In this document: in pieces, positions 36,136 through 46,829 of the stretch
How positions within the stretch are numbered: position 1 is the stretch's first letter
Layout of the letters: each line of letters begins with the position of its first letter
NCBI RefSeq assembly: GCF_048564905.1
Contig: NC_133019.1
Span: 16,720,501-16,784,500, forward strand
Source of the DNA: Vicugna pacos
Lineage: Eukaryota; Chordata; Mammalia; Artiodactyla; Camelidae
Reading direction: 5' to 3'
Length of the DNA: 64,000 bases
Notes under the pieces: generated by a model
The model's input: only the letters and a program-made list of their open reading frames with translations
The model's database searches: none
What the model was told of the DNA's origin: nothing
Translations under genes and position numbers: made by a program

Positions 36136-36979
36136 TTCTTTTCTAACTATCTTATTTCTTCTCTACTAGAGAACCTGCCCTTGTACCTAACTGTTTCCTG
36201 CCGGAGACCTTTGTCCTTGTGTGTTTTAGTTGTTCAGTAACTGCTTCCTAGAAAAAAAGAATATTCAGCAGCTGCTTCCCAGAAAGGATGAAAAGAGGTT
36301 ACATTTCTCTTCTTAGTGGATTAGTTTCTAAATTAGTATAATTTTGCCTAGGTGTCTTTCGAAAACCTTTACTTACATGGAATTTGCATGTGGATGGTGT
36401 GATGAGTGAAGCCTAAAGCTAACTGCTGTGGTTGGATGTTAATTAGTTACTACCCACATCTCTGGTAGACCATGTATCCAACACCACATCTAGATATTCA
36501 TACCTGGCCAGGCTGAGGTCAAGTGTTTGTCATACTCAGAGCTCCCTCACCAAAGGAGGTCTAGGTGTGAGACCATGTGTCTCTGCCCCTTGCTGGTTCT
36601 ATTTGAATAGAGGCATGGCACTTGCAAAAGCTCTTAAAAACTTGTTTCATGTTTTTAAAATCCTTGGGAGTTACAGAGTGGGTGTTCAGACCAAAAAGGC
36701 TGCTTCCTGGAGTGTTTATGCAAAGGATCATTTTTAGAGAGTTATGCAGAATGGAATTGGGTCTGACGTCAATTCTCAGTGTGCTTCCTCTCCCCTGGAG
36801 GAACAGCCCATATGTAGAGGCAGATGTGAGACTGAAGTCTTTTTTACGTACGAATAATGCTGGAAAAGAATGAGAACATTACTGTGAAGTAGAGGTTGGG
36901 AAAGAATGGAGTTTACTGTAAGCCAGAGATGGCCAAGTTGGTCTTACATGCATTTTTCGAATCTTCAATTGTGTATAAA

Positions 36980-38645
36980 GCCTAAACCTAAATGTGCACA
37001 AAACATAAATGTACAGTAAATTAATAAGATAGCAATAATAGAGCAAACACCTGTGTAACCATCACCCAGGTCAAATACAAGAACTTTACCAGCACCCCAG
37101 AAGCACCCCCAGCAGTTCCTTTTGATCACTATCCACCTCCCCTTCAGAGGGAATCTCCTGACTTGTATGATAAGAATGGCCTTACTTTTCTTTTTAGATT
37201 TACTACTGTTATATGTATTCCTAAACCGTAAAGGTTAGTTTTTGCCTATTTTTGAACTTCATATACATGGAATCATATTGCGTTTTTATATGTCTTGGCC
37301 TTTTTCTCAACATTTTGTTTGTAATAGTCACACATTGTTGAATGTAGCTGTAGTTTGTTCTCTTTTATTATGATATAGCATTTCACTGTATGACTCTGCC
37401 ACTATTTATTATTTTACTATTGATGATTGGTTGTTTCATGCCTGGGCCAGCCATAAATACTGCCACTTTGAACGTTCTTGAACTTGTCTGTGGTGCATGC
37501 ATTTCTGTTGGATATATATTAGCTCGAACCATGTGAAAGTACCATTTTTGTGATTCAGTCACATATTGATGATTCCATATGGTTCAATCTAATACCTTGG
37601 AGTAGAATTGCTGGATCGTAGGGAATGCGTATGTTTAGTTTTAGTAGATTCTGCCAAATAGTTTTCTAAAACTCTACGAACTTAATCTTCTGCCAGCAAT
37701 GTGTAAGAGCTGCTCCACTTTCTGGCCAGCATTTGGTATTGTAATTTTTCATTGTGATTTTGATTTGCATTTCCTTGGTTACTAATGAGGTTGAGTACTC
37801 GTTTTTGTTTGTTTTGGCCGGTTAGATTTCTTCTTATGAAGAACCTATTCAAGTCATTCGCCCATTTTTCTTTTGGATAGTCCATCTTTGTCTTATTGAT
37901 TAGCAGGTGTTCTTTATATATTCTAGATACGAGTACTTGACTGTTAACTGTGTCGTGTGTATCTTCTCCCATTCTGTGGCTCATTTCTTTACTCTCTTAA
38001 TGGCATCCTTGATGAAACAGACATTCCCAATTTTAATGTAGTCAAATTTACCATCACTTCTTTTGTAGTTAAAGCTTTTTGTGTCTTGTCTAAAAATACC
38101 TTTGCCATACACAAGATCTTGACAGTCGTCTTCCATATTATCTTCTGAGAGTTTTGCTTTTCACTTTAGTTCTATAATCTGACTGAAGTTGATTTTTATG
38201 TGCAGAGTGAGGTCAAGATCCAATTTCATTTTTCCCCCAATGGATATCCAGTTGTCCCAGCACCAGTTAATGAAGAGACCATCCTCTTCCCACTGCTGTG
38301 AGGTGTCACTTCTGTCATAGATCTGGGTCTATATGTGTCTGTTTCAGACTCTGTTCAATGGTCTGTTCTATTCCTAACCTAATACCTCACTGTCTTAATT
38401 ATTCTTACTTTATAGTAAGTCCCCACATTGTTCTTCTTTTCTAAAATGCTGTAGCTATCCACGTCCTTCTGCATTTCCACAAACATTTTAGAATCGTGTT
38501 ATCAAATTGCACAAAAAGAGTCTGTTGGGATTTTTATTGAGACTGTATTTAATCTATCCATCAATTTATTTAGGATATACATCTTAATAATAGTGGGTCT
38601 TTAACTTGGAAATAAGATTCATCTCTCCATTTAATAAGATCTGCT
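36980..38645 (-). repeat. Old L1 fragment, 3' UTR into ORF2
   Basis: Antisense order: 'gtgtaaccatcacccaggtc', 'tggagtagaattgctggatc', 'attttgatttgcatttcctt', 'ttctttatatattctagata' and 'tccagttgtcccagcaccag'. About 1.6 kb of a diverged L1, ORF2 broken throughout. Confidence 0.8.
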
Positions 38646-38654
38646 TTATTGCCT

Positions 38655-39010
38655 GTCAAAATTTTTTTTGAAATAAAATTCACCATTTCAACAATTTAAA
38701 AACTTATGATCAAATTTACTATTTTAACCATCTTTAGATGTACAATTCACTTGTACTAAGAACATTCACACTGTTGTACAACCATCACCACTCTCTATGT
38801 CCAGAACTTTTTCATCATGCCAGACTGAAACTCAGCACCCATTAAACGAACATTTTGTTTATCCATTCATGCACTGATGGACGTTTGGGTTCTTTCCACC
38901 TTTTGTCTATTGTGAATAGAGCTACTGTGAACTTTGGGATACAGATAGCTGTTTTGAGTCCTTGCTTTCAGTTCTGTTGGTTATATGCTTAGAAATGGAG
39001 TTGCTGGATC
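38655..39010 (-). repeat. Old L1 3' fragment
   Basis: 'aaaattcaccatttcaacaa', 'tgtacaaccatcaccactct' and 'gaaatggagttgctggatct' in antisense L1M order. Confidence 0.7.
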
Positions 39011-39029
39011 TTATCATAATTAATTAATG

Positions 39030-39400
39030 TCCATCAGTGGATGAATCATTTTTAGGTACACAATTCAGCTGCCCTGAGAACATTTATACTGTTGTGGAAG
39101 CATCACCACTCTCTACCTCCAGAACTTTTTCAGTGGCTTTTAGTACATTTATATTGTTATGCAACCGTCACCACAATGTGATTTCAGAACGTTTCAATCA
39201 CTCCCCACTCAAAAAACCCATACCCATTTAGCAGTCAACCTCCCAATCCTTAGCAACCACTAATCTGCTTTCTGTCTTAATGGGTTTGCCTCTTCTGGAC
39301 ATTTCATATAAATGAAATCACACAAAATGTAGGCTTTTTGTTTCACTTATTTCACTTAGCATGTTTTCAAGGTTTATAGAGGACTTTTGCACATTTTCCC
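39030..39400 (-). repeat. Second old L1 3' fragment, partial copy of the same region
   Basis: Repeats the 'aagcatcaccactctctacc' phase and then 'gcaaccactaatctgctttc' and 'catttcatataaatgaaatc'. A separate insertion or rearranged part of the neighbouring element. Confidence 0.6.
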
Positions 39401-39474
39401 AGATTTATCCCAAGGCACACATTTTCAAATCAAACAATCTAATGTGCTGTTTACAGCTATTATAAAGGAATATA

Positions 39475-39780
39475 TGATGCTGATTTTATATTCTGTAGGC
39501 CTAGAGTTTGGTAAGCTCTCTTAATTCCAAAAATTTATCTTTTGATTCTTTTGGATTTTATACATACCAGTCATCTCATTGTAAAGAATAAATGAGTTTT
39601 GTTTCTTTCCATTTCTCCTGCTGCTTGTTTCTGTTACCTTACCCTGCTGACTAGGCTGTCCAGTACAGGGCTGCGGACACTAGTGGTAACTGCTGCCTTG
39701 GCTTAGTCCTGATTTTTAAGGAAAAGCTTTCAACCCTTCATTGTTAAAGATGAGATCTGCTGTAGATCTATTCATTTTTC
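39475..39780 (-). repeat. L1 ORF2 fragment
   Basis: 'ctgctgactaggctgtccag' and 'aggaaaagctttcaaccctt' follow an internal ORF2 stretch in antisense. Diverged. Confidence 0.5.
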
Positions 39781-39909
39781 AAATCATCTGTATCTTAGCT
39801 GAAACTTGGCATTCTAGGAGAACTCTTTTTTGGTTTTAATTTTTAAGAGACATTTAGATGGGCTCCTGAGAGCCCTTTGCTGCTGATTCAGTCATTTTTG
39901 GCAGTCTTG

Positions 39910-40080
39910 ATGTATGGCTTTTGAAGTCACACTGACCTGGGTCCAACTGTAAACTCACGTGATTTTGGTTAGAACTGTAAATGCTTTTAGGGCAAGAACT
40001 GCATCTTATTTATTTAGTTCTGTATCATTAGCTCTAACTTATTAATGCCTAGTACACTGTAAGGGCTTAATATAGATCTT
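39910..40080 (+). repeat. MIR/L2-like fragment
   Basis: 'agtcacactgacctgggtcc' is MIR-like; 'gggcaagaactgcatcttat' with 'tgcctagtacactgtaaggg' is L2-like. Confidence 0.45.
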
Positions 40081-40192
40081 GAAAAAATGAAGTTATATAA
40101 TTTTGTAAGTCTTGGCTTCCTCATTTATAAAATAGGAGTTAATAATCTCATATATACCTTAATACAATGATTTTAAAAATAGTATGTATAGT

Positions 40193-40331
40193 AGGGAGAG
40201 GGTATAGCTCAGTGGTGGAGTGCATGCTTAGCTTGCACAGGTCCTGAGTTCAATCCCCAGTACCTCCGTCAATAAATAAAACCTAATTACCTGCCCCTCC
40301 TCAAAAAAAAACCCAAAACAAAACAAAAAAA
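40193..40331 (+). mobile_element. Camelid-type tRNA-derived SINE
   Basis: GGGTATAGCTCAGTGGTGG (A box), then GAGTTCAATCCCC (B box), AATAAATAAAACCTAATTACC and an A-rich tail. Flanks show a weak 12 bp match that may be a target-site duplication. Confidence 0.92.
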
Positions 40332-40436
40332 CAGTATATGTGACATAGTTGCATGTTAAAAAACACTGAGAAAAATAAGTTTCCTTCTCTTGAGTTTATT
40401 TTTAACTGACTACATTAATAATTGAGAGGATTCTGA

Positions 40437-41356
40437 GACCTGATTTCTAATTGTGGGGGTGGGGGTTCCCCACAGTAAAAACAATTCTCAGATGCCATCT
40501 GGGTGTCCTACAGTTCAACACAGTCCTGACATTGCTCATAGGTAACGTTAGATTCCGCAGGTTGAGGTCTCCATCCTACCAGACTGCCCCCTTCTCCTGC
40601 CCATTTCAGATACCAGTTTCAAGCCCAGGTGGTTCCCCGTTTCTGACTGGCTGGGGAGAAATCAGAGTTTCCCACAGCCCTCTCCTTGGGTTTGGTTAAT
40701 TTGCCAGAGCAGCTCGCAGAACTCAGAGCGAACATTTTCCGTACTAGATTACCAGTTTATCATAAAAAGAATATAATCGAGGAACAGCAGGCAGAAGAGA
40801 CGCACAGGACAAGGTATGAGGAGAGAGTGGGGGTCTCCGTGCCCCCTCCAGGAGCAGCACTCGTCCCGAATCTCCACACATCCCCCAGCCAGGACGTCTC
40901 TGGACCTGACTGTCTGGGGATTTATGGATTCTTCATTACACACACACGCGCGCGCGCGCGCCCCAATCACGGCCACTGCTGACTGAACTCAGTCTCCAGC
41001 CTCTCACCCCTCCACAGCAGTGGCGAGGGTGATGTGTGACTGAAAGTTCCAACCTTCTGATCACATGGTTAGTTCCTCTGGTGACCAGCACCCCCACCTC
41101 CCATCTTCAGGGGATTTCCAAAAGTTACCTCATTAACATAGCTCAGTTGTGGTTGAAAGGGGTTTGTTAACAAGACACTCCTTTCACCTTTATGGCTTTG
41201 AAGGGATTTCAGGAACTGAGGACAAGAGACCAAGTGTTATAACAAAAGATGTTCCCGTTGCTCTTAGTGCTTAGGAAATGACAAGGGTTTTGGGAGCACT
41301 GAGCCAGAAGCCATAGAAGAAGACCAAAAAATATACTTATTATAAATCACAATAGA
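40437..41356 (+). repeat. Old LTR-like interspersed repeat, copy 2
   Basis: Longer relative of 6830-7520: 'aacaattctcagatgccatc', 'ttgggtttggttaatttgcc', 'cagaactcagagcgaac', 'accagtttatcataaa', 'cttattataaatcacaatag'. It looks like an old solo LTR; family not named. A CA/CG alternating tract lies inside it at 40938-40961. Confidence 0.5.
40938..40961 (+). repeat. (CA)n-(CG)n alternating tract
   Basis: About five CA units running directly into about seven CG units. Strict purine-pyrimidine alternation, rare in CpG-depleted mammalian DNA. Confidence 0.95.
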
Positions 41357-41406
41357 ACAGTGATGTTTTCTATCTTTGGGGTTTTATTTATAACCTCATA
41401 GAAATG

Positions 41407-41876
41407 TGTGCATTTTTTTTCCATTGAACTGTAGTTGATTTACCATATTGTGTTAGTTTCAGTTATATACAGCAAAGTGATTTAATTATATATACATATA
41501 TATATATTCTTTTTCAGATTCTTTTCCATTATAGGTTATTACAAGATATTGAATATAGTTCCCTGTGCTATATAGTAAATCCTTGGGTTTATCTATTTTA
41601 TATACAATGGTGTGTATCTGTTAACCCCACACTCGTAATTTATCCCTCCTCCCCCTTCCCCTTTGGTAACCATAAGTTTGTTTTCTATGTCTGTGAGTCT
41701 ATTCCTGTTTTGTATGTAGACTCAACTTGTATTATTTTTTAGACTCCACATGTAAGTGATATCACACAATATTTGTCTTTCTCTGTCTGACTTACTTCAC
41801 TTAGTATGATCATCTCTAGGTCTATCCATGTTGCTGCAAATGGCATTTCATTGTTTTTTATAGCTGAGTAATATTC

Positions 41877-41913
<37 letters not shown>

Positions 41914-42030
41914 CACACCATCTTCTTTACCTATTCATCTGTAAATGGACGCTTAGGTTGCTTCCATGTCTTGGCTAGTGTAAATAGTGCTGCAATGAAA
42001 ATTGTTTTGTGTATATTGAATTTTTTTAAG
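41407..42030 (-). mobile_element. L1 LINE 3' end reaching the ORF2 C-terminus
   Basis: 'cattgaactgtagttgattt' to 'aatagtgctgcaatgaaaat'. The minus strand at 41739-41921 encodes EEYYSAIKNNEMPFAATWID and LSEVSQTEKDKYCVISLTCG, the L1 ORF2p C-terminus. Among the better preserved copies here. Confidence 0.92.
41880..41911 (+). repeat. (TG)n microsatellite
   Basis: About 16 TG units inside the L1 3' end. Confidence 0.95.
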
Positions 42031-42354
42031 TTTAAACTTTTTTAAATGAAAAGGCCTACAAACTTCCCCCATGACTATTAAATATTCTGATGGTTTCGAG
42101 ATGAGAAGAAGGTAATTATGGTTTGAAATGAACTGTGTAACTGTGGAAGTATCGCACAGATTCGTAGCATGTTCTGTTGAGTCAGTTTAGTGAGAAACAT
42201 AGTACCAACATGTTTTAAATGAAGTCTGTTAATGATCTCTTATGAGTATCGGTGGTGCTTTGGTGTATCCATGTTGTGAGCAACTAGATGACTCAGTTTT
42301 GCTAATAGCCGCTGTGTATTTTTGATAATCTCCACTTTTTATATCTCAATTTTA

Positions 42355-42405
42355 CCGATTTTTTTAAAAATCAAAGTATAGTTGATTTACAGTGCTGTGA
42401 ATTTT
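42355..42405 (-). repeat. Very short L1 3' tail
   Basis: 'aaatcaaagtatagttgatt' followed by 'tacagtgctgtgaatttt'. Confidence 0.55.
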
Positions 42406-42980
42406 GCTGATCTTTTGCTGCAAGGGCAGTCCCTGGGTCTCTGTCAGTTCCATTGAATTCTTGAAGGAGACGGTATGCATGATGTTTCTGTACCACTTGT
42501 GAGATGTGGGGTAACCTCCCTGGCTCTCGGTCAGCAGCAGAGACAGAGCTACTCACACATTAGCGTTCGTGTCTGGTCATGCCCTTCAATCTCTGTAACA
42601 AAAGACAGTAGATTAGAAGGGAGCAATAGTGAGCAGCAGAAGAAAGGTTTCTGAGTAGGCGGTGGACCTGTGTTAGCTTCCAAAGTGTGTGTGAGTCTGG
42701 AGGGACTCGGTATCCAAACGAGAGGCAGAACTCCCATGGTTTACGTATATATTTGGCTGGGTGAGTGCATGTCCCCCTGCCCCGCCCCCAGGAGGCTAAA
42801 TAATAGCCCAAACACCCAGCCCGCTCATCTGAGTGCAGAGAGCACAGGTAACACTGTCCGAGGACTTAGACGTCTGTGCTTCTAAAACCCGGTGGGAATT
42901 CTTAGGGTTACAGATGATGTTTCTTATCCTGAAAGGAGCTTTGAAATTACTGACGAAGAGTTGGCTTTTCTCCCTTGCAG

Positions 42981-43111
42981 GTCGACCTCAGTAAGTGCCA
43001 TTATTTAGTGGATTTGGACACCGTGAGAGAGACACCCCGGGAGCCGAAATACTCGTCCAATAGAGAAGAATGGGTCACCTTGGCCTACAGACCATTCCTT
43101 GATGCTTCTAG
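42981..43111 (+). CDS. ALG9: ALG9 coding exon F (about residues 528-570)
   Basis: 131 bp exon starting in frame after TCCCTTGCAG and ending with two bases (AG) of an arginine codon before donor GTATGT at 43112-43117. It encodes VDLSKCHYLVDLDTVRETPR, EPKYSSNREEWVTLAYRPF and LDAS. This is the most variable exon here: compared with recalled human ALG9 it has V for I, L for I, V for M, R for K, and VT for IS, all conservative. A perfect donor-like GTAAGT sits inside the exon at 42991-42996. Confidence 0.97.
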
Positions 43112-43510
43112 GTATGTGGCTTTGATCCTAAGAGACGTACTAGGACTAGTAAGGGTGAAAGTTGGAATCTGGGATTGAATATCTTCCGGTCCTGGGCTAA
43201 CTCTAGTAGCCATCTTATTTTATTTTTATTTGGGCCCAAACATCTTCTATTCTTGTCCAGTTTCCTGAGAAATCTAAGAGTGCTCTCCTTTTCTAGGCAC
43301 CAGCATGCAAAGTATATTCCGGTATCAACCAAATAAAAAAAAAATCTAAAGAGACGTGTTCACTGAAGAGAACACAAATAAATGTTTGACACTGATTATT
43401 TTTGGCAAAACCAAGTTCAGCTTCCTTAACTGAAGAGTTTTCTAACACTGTTAGGAAGATTGGCTGTATATTTAAGGAACTAGAAGTTCATATCCATTAT
43501 TTTGGGGCTC

Positions 43511-43651
43511 AAGAAAGAAAGAAATCAGTTGGTCTAAGAATTGAAAAGGTGCAGTTACTGGCAGGGATACAAAGTATAATGAAAAGAGCATGTGATCAGA
43601 GGACATGTGTGTTTAATCTTCGTTACTTGCTGGTTGTTCCTCTCTGATCCC
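43511..43651 (+). repeat. Local duplication, copy 1
   Basis: 141 bp matching 45931-46071 at 131 of 141 positions with no gaps (about 93%). The right part is MIR-derived, and the MIR stops at the copy's edge here while it continues in copy 2, so this copy is probably the derived one. Confidence 0.85.
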
Positions 43652-43689
43652 CAGTCAGAGACTGGGCCAGGCCTTATTAGATCTTAAAC

Positions 43690-44260
43690 AGAGAGACCAA
43701 ATAGATCAGGGCGTGGCTGGTGCTTCAGAGAGGCCTCAGAATTCATGGCAAGAGGGGAGTCAGGATGTCCAGGTAAAGGAGTAAGGAGCAGGGGAAGGCT
43801 GGAAGGGTCAGGTTTTCTGTGGGCAGAGGCCCAGGTAAACGGACAGTTTGAAGTTAAGGAGGTCCATGGTGGCCTGGGGGGCAGAGCCCAGGACCCAGGA
43901 TGTCAGGCCGAAACCAGAAGGTAGAGGACCAGGTCTTGAGAGGCAGGTTTGGGACTCAGAAACAGGGAAGAAAATGTTCACAGGAAAAGGGAGTGATCAG
44001 AATCGACTGATAAATCAAGTAAGATGAAGAATAACAACTGTCCATTGGATTTGGCAGCTGGTAAAAGCAATTGCAGTGCAGTGGTGGGTCGTAGGGACTT
44101 GAGAGATTAGAAGAGTAAAAGCAAAAGCAGCAAGACAAGGCTTGGGGACGGCAAACCTAGGCAGGTCTTTTGAAGAGTTTTGCTGCAAAGGGAAGCAGAG
44201 AACGAGGGCTATAGCTGGTGGTGGGTGCAGGGGAGTAATAATTAGAGATTTTTTTGTCCT
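43690..44260 (+). repeat. Ancient GA-rich interspersed repeat, part 1
   Basis: 'aaatcaagtaagatgaagaa', 'ccattggatttggcagctgg' and 'gagttttgctgcaaagggaa' follow a long GA-rich mammalian repeat I recognise but cannot name. It resumes at 44600 and 44990. Confidence 0.5.
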
Positions 44261-44261
44261 T

Positions 44262-44382
44262 TAAAAATGTTTCCTATTATGGTAGCATATATGTAATATA
44301 AAATCTGCCATTTTAACCATTTTAGGTGTACAGTTCAGTGGCATTAATTATGTGCACAGTGTTGTGCACCCATTACCACTGT
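44262..44382 (-). repeat. L1M 3' fragment inserted in the GA-rich repeat
   Basis: 'ccattttaaccattttaggt' and 'gttgtgcacccattaccact' are antisense old-L1 3' text. Confidence 0.65.
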
Positions 44383-44383
44383 C

Positions 44384-44600
44384 TTTTTTTTTAATTGCGG
44401 TATAATTGACATATAACATTGTGTAAGTTCAAGGTTACCAACGTGTTGGTTTGACACATTTATATATCACAATCTGATTGCCGCAGTAGCGTTAGCTAAC
44501 ACCTTTATCTTGTCACATGTCATCATTTCCTTTTTGTGTTGAGAATACCATTATCTATTGCCAAAACTTTTTCATTGCCCTAAACTGTTCCTCTTTTGTT
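44384..44600 (-). repeat. Second L1M 3' fragment
   Basis: A new T run then 'aattgcggtataattgacat' and 'cgcagtagcgttagctaaca', the start of another antisense L1 3' end. Confidence 0.7.
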
Positions 44601-44770
44601 TCTTTAAGAAGAGGGAGATAAAAGTCATGTTTACGTATTGATGGAAACTGTCTTATAGAGTAGAAATCTGATTATGTAGGAGAAAGGAAAGAATTACTGG
44701 AGCAATGCCCTTGACCTAGGTGACAGGAGACACACAATTAAGTAAAGATGCATTTCAGGTAGACATACAG
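44600..44770 (+). repeat. Ancient GA-rich repeat, part 2
   Basis: 'aagaagagggagataaaagt' and 'agaattactggagcaatgcc' continue part 1 after the L1 fragments. Confidence 0.45.
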
Positions 44771-44784
44771 ATAGAGCATCTCTG

Positions 44785-44965
44785 TACAGCACTGTCCAGT
44801 AGAACTTTCTGCAGTGACGTAGGAATTCTATATCTGTACCGTCCAACAGACGAGCCACAAGCCACATGTAGCTATTAGGTAGTTAAAATGTGACTAGTAT
44901 GACTGAGGTACTGAATTTTTAATCTTTTCAACCTTAATTAGTTTAAGTAGCCACACATAGCTACT
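44785..44965 (+). mobile_element. Nonautonomous DNA transposon (MER-type)
   Basis: 'cagcactgtccagtagaact' at the left, 'gagccacaagccacatgtag' inside, and the inverted motif 'gtagccacacatagctactg' at the right form the usual inverted-repeat layout. Probably hAT-Charlie class; family name uncertain. Confidence 0.6.
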
Positions 44966-44989
44966 GGGCAGAGCAGAAGAGCAATCAGG

Positions 44990-45500
44990 CATGTAGGTGT
45001 GATGCTCTCTGGATGTTCTCTTCCGATGGCCTCAGTTTTTTTCAGTGAAGTAGGAAGTAAGATTGTCAGATGAGAAAGGGGTGCATGGGATGAGGAGTTG
45101 GAGGTTTGAGGAGAGAAAAGATCTGAAATAACTGAGGAAAGTAGGAAACAAAAGGAGTTCTAGAAGTATGGTATGATTAAGGACAGGATCAAGAACCCAC
45201 TTGAGTTTTAAGTGGGGCCAGTGTGGTTGCTTTTTATTTCCCCAGCTGTGTATGTCTTTAGACCGTGTGCAGCCAGGACTGCTGCCTTGGGGGGTTTATG
45301 GTGTTCCTGGGGACATATGCCACAGTACTATTGGGGCATAAGAGGGGCAGGTCTTATCTCCAAAAGGCTCGAGTGCGAGGGACCAAGGAAGATTCCAAGA
45401 GGAGATGACATCTGGAAATTACACAGTTGCAAGGGTGGGAGGTGGACTGAAAGGAGGGGAAGTTGCTGGCATACAAAAAAGTCAGGAGGCTGTTCTGCTT
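44990..45500 (+). repeat. Ancient GA-rich repeat, part 3
   Basis: 'ttttcagtgaagtaggaagt', 'gttggaggtttgaggagaga' and 'cccacttgagttttaagtgg' continue the same repeat. Confidence 0.45.
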
Positions 45501-45930
45501 GACTAGAGGAGGATGGGTGTACTTCGGGGACACATTGTTGCAGAGAAAGATCAGGCCAAAGTTTAGATCCTAGAAAGCCACAATTTTCCCCAGTGGCCTG
45601 TATCAAACTTTCAGATTTTTCCTTTGTTGTATCAGAGGTGCAGTCCTAGTCATTGTTAAGATTTGCTTTCTCCATCTGGGCTGGTCCGTGACCAGAAGCT
45701 TTCCCACGTTCACCAGCACTTATTAGAGAGACTCCAAGTTATCTTGTTGTACATCCTCTCTCTCCTTTTGGTCCCTGGTGCTGCTCCATTTCCTGTTTGC
45801 CCACTGAGCACACCTCCAGTGTAGGTGGAGGAGAGAAGAAGGCTTTTGGGGAATGCCTTCAGAGGTTTTAAATTTCCCATTAATTGTACTCATTTCCCCT
45901 AAACTGGCATTCTTTTCATGACCATATGCT

Positions 45931-46071
45931 GAGAAAGAAAGAAATCAGTTGGTCTAAGAATTGAAAAGGTGCAGTTACTGGAAGGGATGCAAAGTACAAT
46001 GAAAAGAGCATGGCGTCAGAGGACATGTGCGTTTAATCCTGGTTACTTGCTGGTTGTTCCTCTCTGATCCC
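45931..46071 (+). repeat. Local duplication, copy 2
   Basis: Partner of 43511-43651, exactly 2420 bp away in the same orientation. Its right part runs on into a longer MIR, so it is probably the source copy. Confidence 0.85.
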
Positions 46072-46190
46072 TGAATTTCCACAGCAGTAAAACAGAGATA
46101 ATATTTTATACTCTTCATGGGGATGTGTAAGGATTAAATGAGAGCTGAAAGATGAGAGTGCCTTTAAATTCTAAAGCATTATATAAACGT
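45985..46190 (+). repeat. MIR SINE
   Basis: 'gagcatggcgtcagaggaca', 'cagcagtaaaacagagataa', 'gtgtaaggattaaatgagag' and 'aagcattatataaacgtcaa' cover nearly the whole MIR in order. Confidence 0.75.
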
Positions 46191-46829
46191 CAAGCCTTCC
46201 AGTTAATTATCAGGCTGCCCAAAGTTCCAAAATTACGCTGATTTTCTTTACATTTCTCTTCCTCAGCATTTCCTAGCATATACTGACCTAACTGCAAGAA
46301 CAACGGGATCCTACAGCCTCGTTTGCCACAGCAATTTGTAACTGTCAGCACTGTGACAGCTCGTGTTGCTGACTCTGGGCTGGTTAAGTTGGACTGTCCT
46401 GTCAGAGGCTGTGTGCCTCGGAGAGCTCGCTCTGTGGTAGTGCATGGAGTGCTCTGGGGAGCTTGGTCCTGGAAAGCCTTTGAGCCTCTTGAATGGGGCT
46501 GTTATGTTTCCTCTGTCTTCTTGAAACAATGGTTTTTGTACTTTCGCAATTTATATAACAAGGAGGGAGAATGGTACCATCCCTGTGTAATGGTCACTCA
46601 TGTCTTAACTCTAGATCCGGTGGGGCTGCAGGCCCAACCATTACCTAGCTCTTCCTGAGGGAAGGAGGCTTTAATAAACTTGTGACATCCCACCCTGTGA
46701 TCTTTTTAGAAATGTAAGCAGGTATCTCAAATGGGTAAGACCCTAAAATTTATACCTGCTTTCTTTAGACTTCACTTTGAGATCATTTTTTCTTTCTTCC
46801 TTTATCCTTCTTCTGTCTATCCATCTGAC

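Larger units (their letters stand above)
14905..42980 (+). other. ALG9: ALG9 long intron (28.1 kb)
   Basis: Donor GTAAGG at 14905, acceptor TTGCAG ending at 42980. Neither strand shows an exon, nested gene or processed gene copy that I recognise. Roughly half is interspersed repeat, listed separately. Stretches with nothing I can name: about 14905-16095, 17701-19179, 20860-23055 (apart from a poly-T run at 22263-22285), 27900-31585 (apart from the AT/CA run at 30846-30917), 36140-36980 and 42030-42980. Confidence 0.85.
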
